From contig NZ_AOIU01000036.1 of NCBI RefSeq assembly GCF_000337455.1, positions 62,001 to 126,000 of the forward strand: DNA of 64,000 nucleotides, read 5' to 3'. This DNA comes from Halosimplex carlsbadense 2-9-1 (GTDB lineage: Archaea > Halobacteriota > Halobacteria > Halobacteriales > Haloarculaceae). This document shows, in pieces, positions 34,858 through 43,069 of the stretch (position 1 is the first letter of the stretch; each line of letters opens with the position of its first letter). The translations under genes and the position numbers were made by a program. The notes under the pieces are model-generated. The model was not told the DNA's origin, did no database searches, and saw nothing but the letters and a program-made list of their open reading frames with translations.

Positions 34858-34971
34858 CTACTCCTCTTCGATGTCTTCCGGCAGCAACTGCTCGGGTTCG
34901 CGCTCGTAGGCCGGCGTGTCCACGAACTGGGCGATTCGCTCCAGGTCGCTGTCGGAGATGTGTTCCGTCAT
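34858..34971 (-). CDS. 37-aa acidic small protein
   Basis: A 37-codon ORF, MTEHISDSDLERIAQFVDTP followed by AYEREPEQLLPEDIEEE. It is strongly acidic, with haloarchaeal codon use, and resembles the very short conserved haloarchaeal proteins of the form SDLERIxxFxxTPxYERxPxxLxPED that I recall from other genomes. Its ATG is followed by a continuous, well-composed frame unlike neighbouring noncoding DNA. Function unknown; possibly a protein-interaction peptide. Confidence 0.72.
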   Translation of the reverse strand: MTEHISDSDLERIAQFVDTPAYEREPEQLLPEDIEEE

Positions 34972-35525
34972 CGAGTGTGATCCCGTTCCATCGACCGATA
35001 GTAATCCGGCCCCTAAAGCCGCTTCGCGCTACGAGACCGTCAGGCGGTGTCTCGGCACGTGACTCGCAAGAATGCGCTGACCACCCGGCCGGAACGACGC
35101 GACATCGCGGAGCCGAGTCGCAAGGTGGTCGCTTCCGGCCCGCACGCACCCGACACGCGGCGCGGCGCGCCCGCGCGCGACACCGCCCGTCGCTCCACTG
35201 GCTCGTGCCCACAGGGCCGTCCGAACGGTGACCGGACGCCCCGTCACCGTCGCGAATGGGGCGCGTTCCGAGTCGGACGATTCCGTAACGGCCACCCTAC
35301 TCGGCGGGTACCCATTACAAACCTATGCCTGTAAAGTCGGCCACGGCTCGACGGGCGACCGAGCGCGAGAAGGGGCGGTTCGGAGCGGACGGCGTCGGAG
35401 TAAGGGTACCGTACTCGGTGGGTGGGCGATCGTACCCGGTCGTCACGGTGACGGAGCGGAGCAGGGTGTCGCCGACCGACGGCTGGGCCGGCAGCTCGCG
35501 AACGGTCGCGGACCGGCGGGATCGT
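34972..35525. other. 554-bp region without a convincing gene
   Basis: Open frames here (for example plus strand from 35325) are Arg/Gly-rich and run antisense through the winged-helix gene at 35526, so I do not accept them. A TACCCATTACAAACC box near 35308-35322 looks like a plus-strand promoter with no obvious gene behind it. Confidence 0.4.
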
Positions 35526-35801
35526 TCACACCATGTTCTCGGCTTCGATCTTGTCCCACACGTCGCGTCCCTGCTCTGTGAGGCCGTAGACCCGGCCTTT
35601 CTTTCGGTCGTCGGAGACGAGGAGGTCCACGAGCGACCGTTCTCGGAGGCGCTGAAGCGCCCGCGAGACGTGCGCGATACCCACGTCCTCGTCGGAGGCG
35701 ATCTGCGACGGCGTCGAGGGGCCGTCTGCGAGTCGCTTGAGAACTGCGACGCGATACCGCGAACTGATGACGAAGCTGACGTCGTCCCAATCTGTGGTCA
35801 T
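35526..35801 (-). CDS. Winged-helix DNA-binding protein (MarR/ArsR-like)
   Basis: A 91-aa single winged-helix domain: VSFVISSRYRVAVLKRLADG, PSTPSQIASDEDVGIAHVSR (recognition helix), then ALQRLRERSLVDLLVSDDRK and the wing GRVYGLTEQGRDVWDKI. There is no sensor domain. This type of short regulator is frequent in haloarchaea. It lies alone in the glycan island on the minus strand, and its promoter region contains CCACGTAAAGAGG near 35925. Confidence 0.88.
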   Translation of the reverse strand: MTTDWDDVSFVISSRYRVAVLKRLADGPSTPSQIASDEDVGIAHVSRALQRLRERSLVDLLVSDDRKKGRVYGLTEQGRDVWDKIEAENMV

Positions 35802-36168
35802 TGTTGCAATGTAGTGTCGGACGGGTGCATCCTGCTGCCGGTCGGTGACCGGGAACTCACGCGGACATTGTCGTCGGGACCCGCTTGCGTCCCACTTTCC
35901 GCTGTACTCACACCGAGTCGGCTACCACGTAAAGAGGTTTCGACGCTCCAGAAATTTCGCGTTGCGTACTGCGATTACGGCGATCTAAACCGCCGTCACG
36001 ACCCACCGGTCGAGCGCGTAACCTCGGCATAACGATCCCCCTGGCTCGCGCGGAGCCGCACACGCACGCGGCGTCGTTCCGACCCGGACGCTCCGGCCGG
36101 CTCGCCCGGCGCGAGTCGATCGTGTTATCGAGGCGAGAATATATAACAGGGGAGTGAGAACAAGTGGT
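35802..36168. other. Divergent promoter region (367 bp)
   Basis: Lies between the winged-helix gene (minus) and the DUF7344 gene at 36169 (plus). AT-rich boxes: GAATATATAACAGG at about 36137-36150, 20-30 nt before the plus-strand ATG, and CACGTAAAGAGGTTT for the minus side. No gene or RNA recognised. Confidence 0.45.
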
Positions 36169-36654
36169 ATGGGGTCAGAGCAGCCATCGGAGAGCCGGCC
36201 GAGTGACGACGACAGGCGACGAGGCGGTGATCCGAGCGGATCCAGGGGGAAGAGCGACGCGTCCGGCGAGGACGCGACGAACCCGCCGGCGACCGAACGG
36301 GGGGGCCGCGGGTCCGTCCGCGAGCGGCCGGTGTCGGTCGACGACCTGTTCGAGTTGTTGGCCCGTCCCGGCAACAGGTATACCCTGGCGTATCTGAGCC
36401 GGACCGAGGGGCCGGTGCCCTACGGGGACCTCGTCGAGACCGTCGTCGACGGGGCGGAGACACCAGCGGGCCTCTCGACGGCCGAATTCCGCGACCAGAT
36501 CGCCACCAGGCTCGTCCACTCGAACCTCCCGAAGCTCGACGACGCCGGCCTCATCGAGTACGACCGCGAGACGCGGACGGTCCGCGCGACCGAGGCGACG
36601 GCGGTCGCGGTCCCGTATCTCGAACTCGCGATGGACCAGTTCTCCGCTGAGTGA
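36169..36654 (+). CDS. DUF7344-type winged-helix protein without membrane anchor
   Basis: A 161-aa protein. A hydrophilic, Arg/Ser/Gly/Asp-rich disordered N-terminus (about 55 residues) precedes a DUF7344-like winged helix: VDDLFELLARPGNRYTLAYL, PYGDLVETVVDG, RLVHSNLPKLDDAGLIEYDR. Unlike the two relatives at 29586 and 34036, no membrane helices follow. ATG 36169 is preferred to the GTG at 36154. A strong TATATAAC box lies about 25 nt before the start. It precedes the acetyltransferase/aminotransferase pair and may regulate it. Confidence 0.8.
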   Translation: MGSEQPSESRPSDDDRRRGGDPSGSRGKSDASGEDATNPPATERGGRGSVRERPVSVDDLFELLARPGNRYTLAYLSRTEGPVPYGDLVETVVDGAETPAGLSTAEFRDQIATRLVHSNLPKLDDAGLIEYDRETRTVRATEATAVAVPYLELAMDQFSAE

Positions 36655-36743
36655 CGCGGTCGCGGCCGATCGCCGCCGCCAGCGCGTAGCCACCGGCGAG
36701 ACGCGGCCGCCGTGTCGCGACGACGGACCGCCGCAAGCGCTCC

Positions 36744-36750
36744 ATAACAA
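36744..36750 (+). promoter_or_regulatory. ATAACAA box, promoter of the wbpD-wbpE pair
   Basis: CCATAACAAAGGCCGAC, 32 nt before ATG 36782; spacing implies a leaderless mRNA. Confidence 0.6.
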
Positions 36751-36781
36751 AGGCCGACCCGTGCCGACCGTCGAGCGACAC

Positions 36782-37378
36782 ATGAGCGAACAGGACCTCT
36801 CGACCGTCCGGACCGGCGACGGCTGCGACATCGCCGAGACGGCGGTCGTTGGCGAGCCCGGGGGCTCCGACGGCGCATACACCCGAATCGGCGACGACGC
36901 CACCGTCCGCGGCGGCACCATCGTCTACACCGGCGTGGAGATCGGCGACGGCTTCTCGACCGGTCACCACGCGCTGGTCCGCGGCGGCACCACCGTCGGC
37001 GACGACGTCCTCGTCGGGAGCCACGCCGTCCTCGACGGCGACGTGACCCTCGGGTCGCGCGTCAGCTGCCAGACCGGCGTCTACCTCCCGCCGAAGACGA
37101 CCGTCGGCGACGACGTGTTCCTCGGTCCCCACGCCGTCGTCACGAACGACCCGTATCCGGTGCGGGAGACGAGCGAACTCGTCGGCGCCGCTCTTGAATC
37201 GAACGTCTCCGTGGGCGCGAACGCGACGATCCTCCCCGGCGTCACCGTCGGCGAGGGGTCGTTCGTCGCCGCCGGCGCGGTCGTCACCGAGGACGTGCCG
37301 CCGGGGACGCTCGCGATGGGCAACCCCGCGGGCCACGAGCCGCTGCCCGAGGACCTCGTCGGAGGGAACGAGCTGTGA
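36782..37378 (+). CDS. Left-handed beta-helix N-acetyltransferase, WbpD/WlbB-like
   Basis: A 198-aa hexapeptide-repeat protein with clear I-G-D-D/V-G-x-x repeats (TRIGDDATVRGGTIVYTGVE, VGDDVLVGSHAVLDGDVTLG, VSVGANATILPGVTVGEG). The TNDPYPVR segment near residue 125 matches the TNDxYPR element of WlbB/WbpD enzymes, which acetylate the 3-amino group of UDP-3-amino-GlcNAcA. It also fits PglD-like sugar acetyltransferases. The stop overlaps the GTG start of the aminotransferase gene (GTGA), indicating a coupled pair. Confidence 0.87.
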   Translation: MSEQDLSTVRTGDGCDIAETAVVGEPGGSDGAYTRIGDDATVRGGTIVYTGVEIGDGFSTGHHALVRGGTTVGDDVLVGSHAVLDGDVTLGSRVSCQTGVYLPPKTTVGDDVFLGPHAVVTNDPYPVRETSELVGAALESNVSVGANATILPGVTVGEGSFVAAGAVVTEDVPPGTLAMGNPAGHEPLPEDLVGGNEL

Positions 37379-38478
37379 GCCTCGAAGACCACCGGCAGAT
37401 CCCCATCGCCGAACCCGCCCTGGGCAGCGAGGAGCGCGAGCGGGTCGCCGAGGTGCTCGACAGCGGGATGATCGCCGACGGCGAGGAGGTCCGCGCGTTC
37501 GAGCGGGAGTTCGCCACGACCTGTCACGTCGACCACGGCGTCGCCACCTCGAACGGGACGACGGCGCTGCACACCGCCCTGCGGGCCTGCGGGATCGGCG
37601 AGGGCGACACCGTCCTCACGACGCCGTTCTCGTTCGTCGCGACGGCCAACGCCGTCCGCTTTTGCGGCGCCGAGCCCGTCTTCGCCGACGTCGACCCCGA
37701 GACGTACAACCTCGATCCGGCCGCCGTCCGCGAGGCCATCGAGATCCGCGGCGGCGACGTGGACGCGATCCTCCCGGTCCACCTCTACGGGCTGCCCGCG
37801 CCGATGGACGACCTGTGCGGGCTGGCCGAGGAGTACGACGCCGTCGTCGTCGAGGACGCGGCCCAGGCCCACGGCGCCCGCTACCGCGAGGAGCCGGTCG
37901 GGTCGCTGGGCGACGCCGCCGCCTTCTCGTTCTACCCGACGAAGAACATGACCACCGGCGAGGGCGGGATGGTCGTCACCGACGACGAGGCGGTCGCCGA
38001 CCGCGCCGCGCGGTTCGTCAACCACGGCCGGAACGAACAGTACGAGCACGTCGAACTCGGGCACAACTTCCGGATGACGAACATCGCCGCCGCGATCGGT
38101 CGCGTCCAGCTCAAGCGCCTGTCGCGGTTCGTCCGCGCCCGCCGGGACAACGCCGCCGCGCTCACCGAGGCGCTGGCCGACGCCCCCGTCGACCCGCCGA
38201 CGGTCCCCGACGGACTCGACCACGCCTTCCACCAGTACACCGTCCGAACGCCCGACCGGGAGCGACTGGTCGCCCACCTCGACGACAAGGGAGTCGACAC
38301 CGGGGTTTACTACCCGACGCCGATCCACGAGCAGCCGGCCTACGAGGGCGTCGACGAACGCTTCCCCGTCGCCGAGCGGGCCGCCGAGGAGGTCGTCTCC
38401 CTGCCGGTCCACCCCGGCCTCGCGGAGGCCGACCGCGAGGCGATCGCCGACGCGCTCGCGCTGTATCCGACGCAGTAG
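37375..38478 (+). CDS. DegT/DnrJ/EryC1 aminotransferase, WbpE/WlbC-like
   Basis: A 367-aa PLP enzyme. PIAEPALGSEERERVAEVL opens the typical fold, TSNGTTALHTAL binds phosphate, VVEDAAQAHGA holds the PLP Asp, and FYPTKNMTTGEGGM carries the Schiff-base Lys. YPTPIHEQPAY is conserved in this subclass. It is expected to convert UDP-3-keto-GlcNAcA to the 3-amino sugar with glutamate as donor, working between the WbpB-like and WbpD-like proteins. It overlaps the acetyltransferase gene by 4 bp and is convergent with the asparagine-synthase-like gene. Confidence 0.93.
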   Translation: MSLEDHRQIPIAEPALGSEERERVAEVLDSGMIADGEEVRAFEREFATTCHVDHGVATSNGTTALHTALRACGIGEGDTVLTTPFSFVATANAVRFCGAEPVFADVDPETYNLDPAAVREAIEIRGGDVDAILPVHLYGLPAPMDDLCGLAEEYDAVVVEDAAQAHGARYREEPVGSLGDAAAFSFYPTKNMTTGEGGMVVTDDEAVADRAARFVNHGRNEQYEHVELGHNFRMTNIAAAIGRVQLKRLSRFVRARRDNAAALTEALADAPVDPPTVPDGLDHAFHQYTVRTPDRERLVAHLDDKGVDTGVYYPTPIHEQPAYEGVDERFPVAERAAEEVVSLPVHPGLAEADREAIADALALYPTQ

Positions 38479-38499
38479 CGAAGCGTTGCGGTCGGGTTT

Positions 38500-40281
38500 C
38501 TATCGGACTTCGACGGCCGACCGCCCGCGGGCGGCGGTGTCGTCGTCCAGGTGCCGACGCGCCCAGAGCTCCAGCCCCGTCAGCGCCGCGACCGGGGCGA
38601 ACGTCGACAGCTCGCGCGCCGCGAGGCGCTCGTGCAGGGCCGATACGGCGTCGGCGTCGAGGGGAGCGCGCTCGGCGACGCCGTCGAGGAGGTCGTCGAC
38701 GAACCGCCGGAAGCGGTCGTCGGTCGCGTACCGGCGGGCGTACGCGTCGCCGGCCGTCGCCCCGGGCTCGTCGCCCGACGCTTCACGCCGTGACGCGGTC
38801 GAGTCGGCCCCGCCCGGCCCCGTCGGGATCACCGCCAGGTCGGAGCCGAGCCGTTCGGCGACGGCTCGGCGGATCGGTGGAGTGCCCGCGCCGACCGGGG
38901 CCGAGATGGGGCGCGTCCCGACCCGGTGGGCGGCGGGCATGCGCGCGGCCGTGTCCAGCAGCGACCCGCTCGCGAGCGTCCTGGTGCCGACCTGTCCCCG
39001 CTGGACCGCGCGCGTCCGCAACTCGGTCGCCGCCCGGACCTGGGCGGCCGCGTCGACCGCCGTCCGCTCGGCCGGCCCGTCGACGCTGTTCGCGACGACC
39101 GCGTCGACGGCGTCCAGCGGGTCCGCGTCGGCCGCGAGCAGGTCTCGCACCGTGTCCGCGGGGAGGACGGATTCGTGTTCGTAGAGCGCGCTCGCCGCCG
39201 AATCGTCCGCGCCGATGGCGCCGGCCCACGTCGCCGCGTCGAGGGCGGCGTCACCGTGGACGAGCACGTCGGCGTCCTCGTGGAGCCCGTCGGTCACGTA
39301 GGGGAGCGCGTCGACGGCCGACCACGCCACCATCGCGTCGGTCGCCGCCACCGCGTCGGCGACGGCGTCGACGAGATGGCGGCCCGGATCGCCGTGGATC
39401 CCCGCGTTCGGCGTCTCGAAATTCGTGGCGACCCGCGCCGCCGTCTCCCTGTCGCCGCCGCTGTGGCTGGCGCACGCGAGCGTCCGAATCGGGGACGACT
39501 GGTCGGCGAGCACCGCCGCGGCGATCCGGCTGTCGGCGTCGCCCGGGAACCAGAGCGTCCGGTCGCGCGCCGTCGTCGCCACGTCCGCCAGCGCCCGGCG
39601 GTAGTCGGCGAGCCACCGGTCCGGATACCCCGACGGCGCCAGCCCCTCGGCGGCCGGTTCCCAGTAGCGTTCGGTCGACAGCCCGTCGTCGACGGTCAGC
39701 CGCGTCGCCGGCGGGAGGCTCCCGACCCCCTCGAGGACCGTCCGCTCGCCGACGACGCCGCCGAACAGCAGCAGGTCCCCCACCGCCCGGGGGTCGAGCG
39801 TCGGGTCCGCCCGCTCGGCGACCAGCGGACCGAGCTCCGACGCGAACGCGACGCCGTCGACTTCGCCGGGCCCGTCGGCCCCACCGGTATCTCCGACGGG
39901 CGCGTAGTAGAGCGGGCGGCTCCCCGCTTTGTCGGTCGCCAGGTGGACCGCGCCCGCGCGGGTGTCGACGCAGGCGAGTGCGAACGGCCCGTCGAGTCGC
40001 GCCAGCGTCTCCCGCGAGTCGTCGGCGATCCCTCGGAAGAGGTCGCCCCACGACAGCGCCAGCCGGTCGCGGTTCGAGACGACGCCGTAGACGACCCCCA
40101 GAATACCGTCGCCCCGCCAGACGACGTTCGCGTCCGGGTCGCGCGTCCCGTGTTCGAGCACGCCCACGGCCGCCGCGCCCTCGCTCGCGCTCTCCAGTTC
40201 GTACCAGTCCTCGCGGACCATCGCGTCAGCCATCTCCTCCGGCTCCGTGTCGCCCGCCGACCGTCCGATCAGTCCCGTCAT
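38500..40281 (-). CDS. Asparagine-synthase-like protein with degenerate active sites
   Basis: A 593-aa protein with the two-domain layout of asparagine synthetase B. The N-terminus is MTGLIGRSAG: Thr replaces the essential Cys2 of class-II glutaminases. The core strands (LARLDGPFALACVDTRAGAV, DKAGSRPLYYA) are intact. In the synthetase half the PPi-loop SGGxDS is replaced by WFPGDADSRIAAAV. So neither glutamine hydrolysis nor normal adenylation is expected. An ATAACAA box 27-33 nt before the ATG at 40281 supports this start. Role in glycan synthesis or a scaffold function is inferred from the island only. Confidence 0.82.
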   Translation of the reverse strand: MTGLIGRSAGDTEPEEMADAMVREDWYELESASEGAAAVGVLEHGTRDPDANVVWRGDGILGVVYGVVSNRDRLALSWGDLFRGIADDSRETLARLDGPFALACVDTRAGAVHLATDKAGSRPLYYAPVGDTGGADGPGEVDGVAFASELGPLVAERADPTLDPRAVGDLLLFGGVVGERTVLEGVGSLPPATRLTVDDGLSTERYWEPAAEGLAPSGYPDRWLADYRRALADVATTARDRTLWFPGDADSRIAAAVLADQSSPIRTLACASHSGGDRETAARVATNFETPNAGIHGDPGRHLVDAVADAVAATDAMVAWSAVDALPYVTDGLHEDADVLVHGDAALDAATWAGAIGADDSAASALYEHESVLPADTVRDLLAADADPLDAVDAVVANSVDGPAERTAVDAAAQVRAATELRTRAVQRGQVGTRTLASGSLLDTAARMPAAHRVGTRPISAPVGAGTPPIRRAVAERLGSDLAVIPTGPGGADSTASRREASGDEPGATAGDAYARRYATDDRFRRFVDDLLDGVAERAPLDADAVSALHERLAARELSTFAPVAALTGLELWARRHLDDDTAARGRSAVEVR

Positions 40282-40307
40282 GTCCCTGACGTGACCGCAG
40301 CCAGCTA

Positions 40308-40314
40308 TTGTTAT
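40308..40314 (-). promoter_or_regulatory. ATAACAA box of the asparagine-synthase-like gene
   Basis: On the minus strand CCCCATAACAATAGC, 27 nt before ATG 40281. Confidence 0.6.
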
Positions 40315-40789
40315 GGGGCCCCTGCGGTCCCTCGTCGGCGACATCGATCTCGATACCGTCGACTCGCCCGGCCCGACACGGTTTCCCGGTTCGGAACCTG
40401 CCGATACGTCCGTCGAAACAGAATTTACTGAATCAGATCTAGAAACCAGAACAGACAGATTTTGGTAATGTAACGCCGAACAGAATTCGTTCCGTTGAGA
40501 CGTTCGCAAGTCGACCCAAATACGCTTTTAGCCGCTAAAAGCACGTTATTTTACTGGTGTGGAAGATACGCTCGGCAGGCCACCGAGCGCCGAATCGATA
40601 TCTCTATCTACGGTTTATCGGGTTCAGAGCCGGCTTCTCTGCTCCGAGCTGACCTGGCCCGATTTTGACCCGAACTAGTTTATAACTATACACTCATATC
40701 TGTATAAATTGTATGACTCCACAAGTTACACTTCGGCGGGTCGGTTCGAGCGCGGGGGCGGCGCGGCGGCGGCCGCGAATAGCCGCGCC

Positions 40790-40796
40790 ATAACAA
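40790..40796 (+). promoter_or_regulatory. ATAACAA box of the polysaccharide deacetylase gene
   Basis: GCGCCATAACAATCCG, 47 nt before the GTG at 40843. Confidence 0.55.
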
Positions 40797-40842
40797 TCCG
40801 TGCACGGGGCCTCGGCTACGGTATGAAAGGGGGCGGCGAGTC

Positions 40843-41751
40843 GTGGGATCGGTAGTGCTCTCGGTCGACGCGGAGCTGGCCTGGGGGTTCGTCGACTACG
40901 ACGACCCACCGAGCGATCGGGTCGAGAGCGGTCGGGAAGGGTGGCGGACGCTTCGACGGCTCTGCGAGCGCTACGACGTGCCGGCGACCTGGGCGGTCGT
41001 CGCGCATCTGCTGCACGAGGACTGCGACGGTCGCCACGCCGACCACCCGATCGGCCCCGGGTGGTTCGCTCGCGAGCGCAACGAGTGGGCCGACCGGCCC
41101 GACCTGACGCGGGGGCCCGAGCTCGTCGAAGCGCTGCGGGCGTCGCCCGTCGACCACGATATCGGCTGTCACACGTACTCGCACGTCGAGCTGGGCGCCC
41201 CCGGGACCACGCGGGCGATGGCGGCCGCCGAGCTGGAGCGCAGTCGGGTGCTCATGGACGAGTGGGGGATCGACGGGCGGTCGTTCGTCTTCCCCCGTAA
41301 CAACGTCGGCCACCTCGACCTGCTGCCCGACTACGGCTTCGAGGCCTACCGCGGGCGCCGTCCCGTCGAACGCCGGTCGCTTCCCGCGAAGTTGCGGACC
41401 GTCGCCCTCGGGGACGGCCGCCCCCCGCTCGTCCGGCCGACGGTCGCCGACGGCGGCCTCGTGAACCTGCCGGCGTCGCTGTTCCTCTACAGTTTCGAGG
41501 GGCTCGCGCTGCGGGCGAGCAAGCCCTTCGTCGGCGACCCCGTCGTCGAACTCGTCGAGCGCGGGCTGGACGCCGCGGCCGAGGGCGAGGGCGTTCTCCA
41601 CCTCTGGCTGCATCCGAACAACCTGGTCGACGGCGCCGCGGTCGAACGGATCGAGGCGGTCCTCCGGGCCGTCGACGAACGCCGCGCCGCCGTTCCCGTC
41701 GAGACGATGGCCGAAGTCGCGGCCCGGCGGCGCCCCCAGCAGGTGCAGTGA
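40843..41751 (+). CDS. Polysaccharide deacetylase (NodB-type)
   Basis: A 302-aa protein. VVLSVDAELAWGF contains the catalytic Asp-Asp/Glu region (DxE variant), DIGCHTYSHVELGAPG holds the metal-binding HxxxH (HTYSH), and FVFPRNNVGHLDLL and HLWLHPNNL complete the site. It probably removes an N-acetyl group from a surface glycan or a lipid-linked sugar. The start is GTG 40843 at GSVVLSVDAE; no ATG fits the frame. Upstream ATAACAA box and neighbours place it in the glycan island. Confidence 0.88.
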   Translation: MGSVVLSVDAELAWGFVDYDDPPSDRVESGREGWRTLRRLCERYDVPATWAVVAHLLHEDCDGRHADHPIGPGWFARERNEWADRPDLTRGPELVEALRASPVDHDIGCHTYSHVELGAPGTTRAMAAAELERSRVLMDEWGIDGRSFVFPRNNVGHLDLLPDYGFEAYRGRRPVERRSLPAKLRTVALGDGRPPLVRPTVADGGLVNLPASLFLYSFEGLALRASKPFVGDPVVELVERGLDAAAEGEGVLHLWLHPNNLVDGAAVERIEAVLRAVDERRAAVPVETMAEVAARRRPQQVQ

Positions 41752-42031
41752 TCCCCCGCTCGACGGCGGGACACTCGGCGCCTCCCCGGCGAACGCCGCT
41801 CCGCGCCCGTCGACCCGAGACCGCCTCAAGCGTCCGTTTCGACGATTGATTCTCGCGAAGTCGGTCGCTACGAACGGTTCAGGCGACACATAACTATGAG
41901 TACGGTGCGCCGAATCAAGGCAATGCGTGTCAGCGACCGTCCCGGGTCGCGACTCCCGACCCCGGACAGCGGAGAGCGGTATCGACCCGATCCGTCGACC
42001 GAGCGAACGCCCGCTACGGGGGTGACCCGGT

Positions 42032-42982
42032 GTGGCGACTGACCCCGCGAGCGGTCTCGACGGGCAGTCGGTCCTCGTGACGGGCGGAGCGGGCTTCGTC
42101 GGAAGTCACCTCGCGGCCGCGCTGACCGACCGTTGCGAGGTCACCGTGCTGGACGACTGCTCGACGGGCGAGGCCGAGAACGTCCCCGACGGCGCGGAGC
42201 TGGTCCGCGGCGACGTGCGCGACCCGGCCGACCTCGAACCGGCGATGGACGGCGTCGATGTCGTCTTCCACCAGGCGGCGCTGGCCGACGTGGGCGCCTC
42301 CGTCCGGTCGCCGATCGAGGGACACCGCCGGACCGCGTCGGGGACGGTGAAAGTCCTCGACGCGGCCCGCCGGGCGGACGCGCGGGTCGTCGCGGCGTCC
42401 AGCGCCGCGGTGTACGGCCAACCGGACACGCTCCCGATCCGCGAGTCCGACCGGAAGACCCCGCTCACCCCCTACGGGATCGACAAGCTCGCCGCCGACC
42501 AGTACACCCGGCGGTTCGCCGACCGCTACGGCATGGAGACGGTCGCGCTGCGGTACTTCAACGTCTACGGCCCGGGAGAGACCGGCCACCGGAGCGGCGT
42601 CGACGACGTGGTCGGGACCTTCCTCGAACGGGCGCGCTCCGACAGCGTCCTGCCGGTCGAGGGCGACGGGACGCAGACGCGCGATTTCGTCCACGTCGAC
42701 GACGTGGTCCGGGCGAACCTCCGCGCGGCGACGACCGACGCGACCGGGCGGGCCTACAACGTCGGCAGCGGCACCGGCGTCTCCGTGCGGGAGGTCGCCG
42801 AGCGCGTCATCCGACTGGTCGATTCGGACAGCGAGATCGTCCACGGGGACCCCCGCGAAGGGGACATCAAACACAGCCGTGCGGCGCTCGGACGGGCGCG
42901 CAGCCGGCTCGGCTACGAGCCGACCTACGACTTCGAGACGGGACTGGCGACGCTGGTCGACCGAGCGGCCGTCCCGAGCTAA
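42032..42982 (+). CDS. NAD-dependent nucleotide-sugar epimerase/dehydratase
   Basis: A 316-aa extended SDR protein: VLVTGGAGFVGSHLA (GxxGxxG), LDDCSTGEAENV, AASSAAVYG (catalytic Ser), YGIDKLAADQY (YxxxK) and RYFNVYGPGE. It is most like UDP-glucose/UDP-GlcNAc 4-epimerases. The GTG at 42032 starts MATDPASG; a 48-codon frame from 41896 overlaps its first 11 bases. It lies between the deacetylase and the glycosyltransferase and presumably makes a sugar nucleotide for the surface glycan. Substrate cannot be read from sequence. Confidence 0.92.
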   Translation: MATDPASGLDGQSVLVTGGAGFVGSHLAAALTDRCEVTVLDDCSTGEAENVPDGAELVRGDVRDPADLEPAMDGVDVVFHQAALADVGASVRSPIEGHRRTASGTVKVLDAARRADARVVAASSAAVYGQPDTLPIRESDRKTPLTPYGIDKLAADQYTRRFADRYGMETVALRYFNVYGPGETGHRSGVDDVVGTFLERARSDSVLPVEGDGTQTRDFVHVDDVVRANLRAATTDATGRAYNVGSGTGVSVREVAERVIRLVDSDSEIVHGDPREGDIKHSRAALGRARSRLGYEPTYDFETGLATLVDRAAVPS

Positions 42983-43020
42983 CCGTCGGCTCCGGACGTC
43001 TCCGCCGCCGTATGAGAGTC

Positions 43021-43027
43021 ATAACAA
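43021..43027 (+). promoter_or_regulatory. ATAACAA box of the GT2 gene
   Basis: GTCATAACAAAACCC, 43 nt before ATG 43070. Confidence 0.55.
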
Positions 43028-43069
43028 AACCCGCGCTTCGCCTAGGGCCGACCGACGACCACCACGCAT

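Larger units (their letters stand above)
40282..40842. other. AT-rich 560-bp divergent intergenic region
   Basis: Positions 40420-40715 are much AT-richer than the surroundings (CTTTTAGCCGCTAAAAGCACG around 40525, a near-palindrome; TTTATAACTATACACTCATA around 40679). A 26-codon frame (40713-40793) follows the strongest TATA-like cluster but is Arg/Ala-rich. It holds the promoters for the flanking divergent genes; the AT-rich part could be acquired DNA. Confidence 0.45.

Noticed and set aside
35325-36032. A 235-codon plus-strand ORF after a TACCCATTACAAACC box
   Set aside because: It runs antisense through the clear winged-helix gene at 35526-35801 and its composition is not protein-like.
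40713-40793. A 26-codon ORF behind the TATA cluster in the AT-rich region
   Set aside because: Arg/Ala-rich with no overlap to a following gene; likely noncoding leader.
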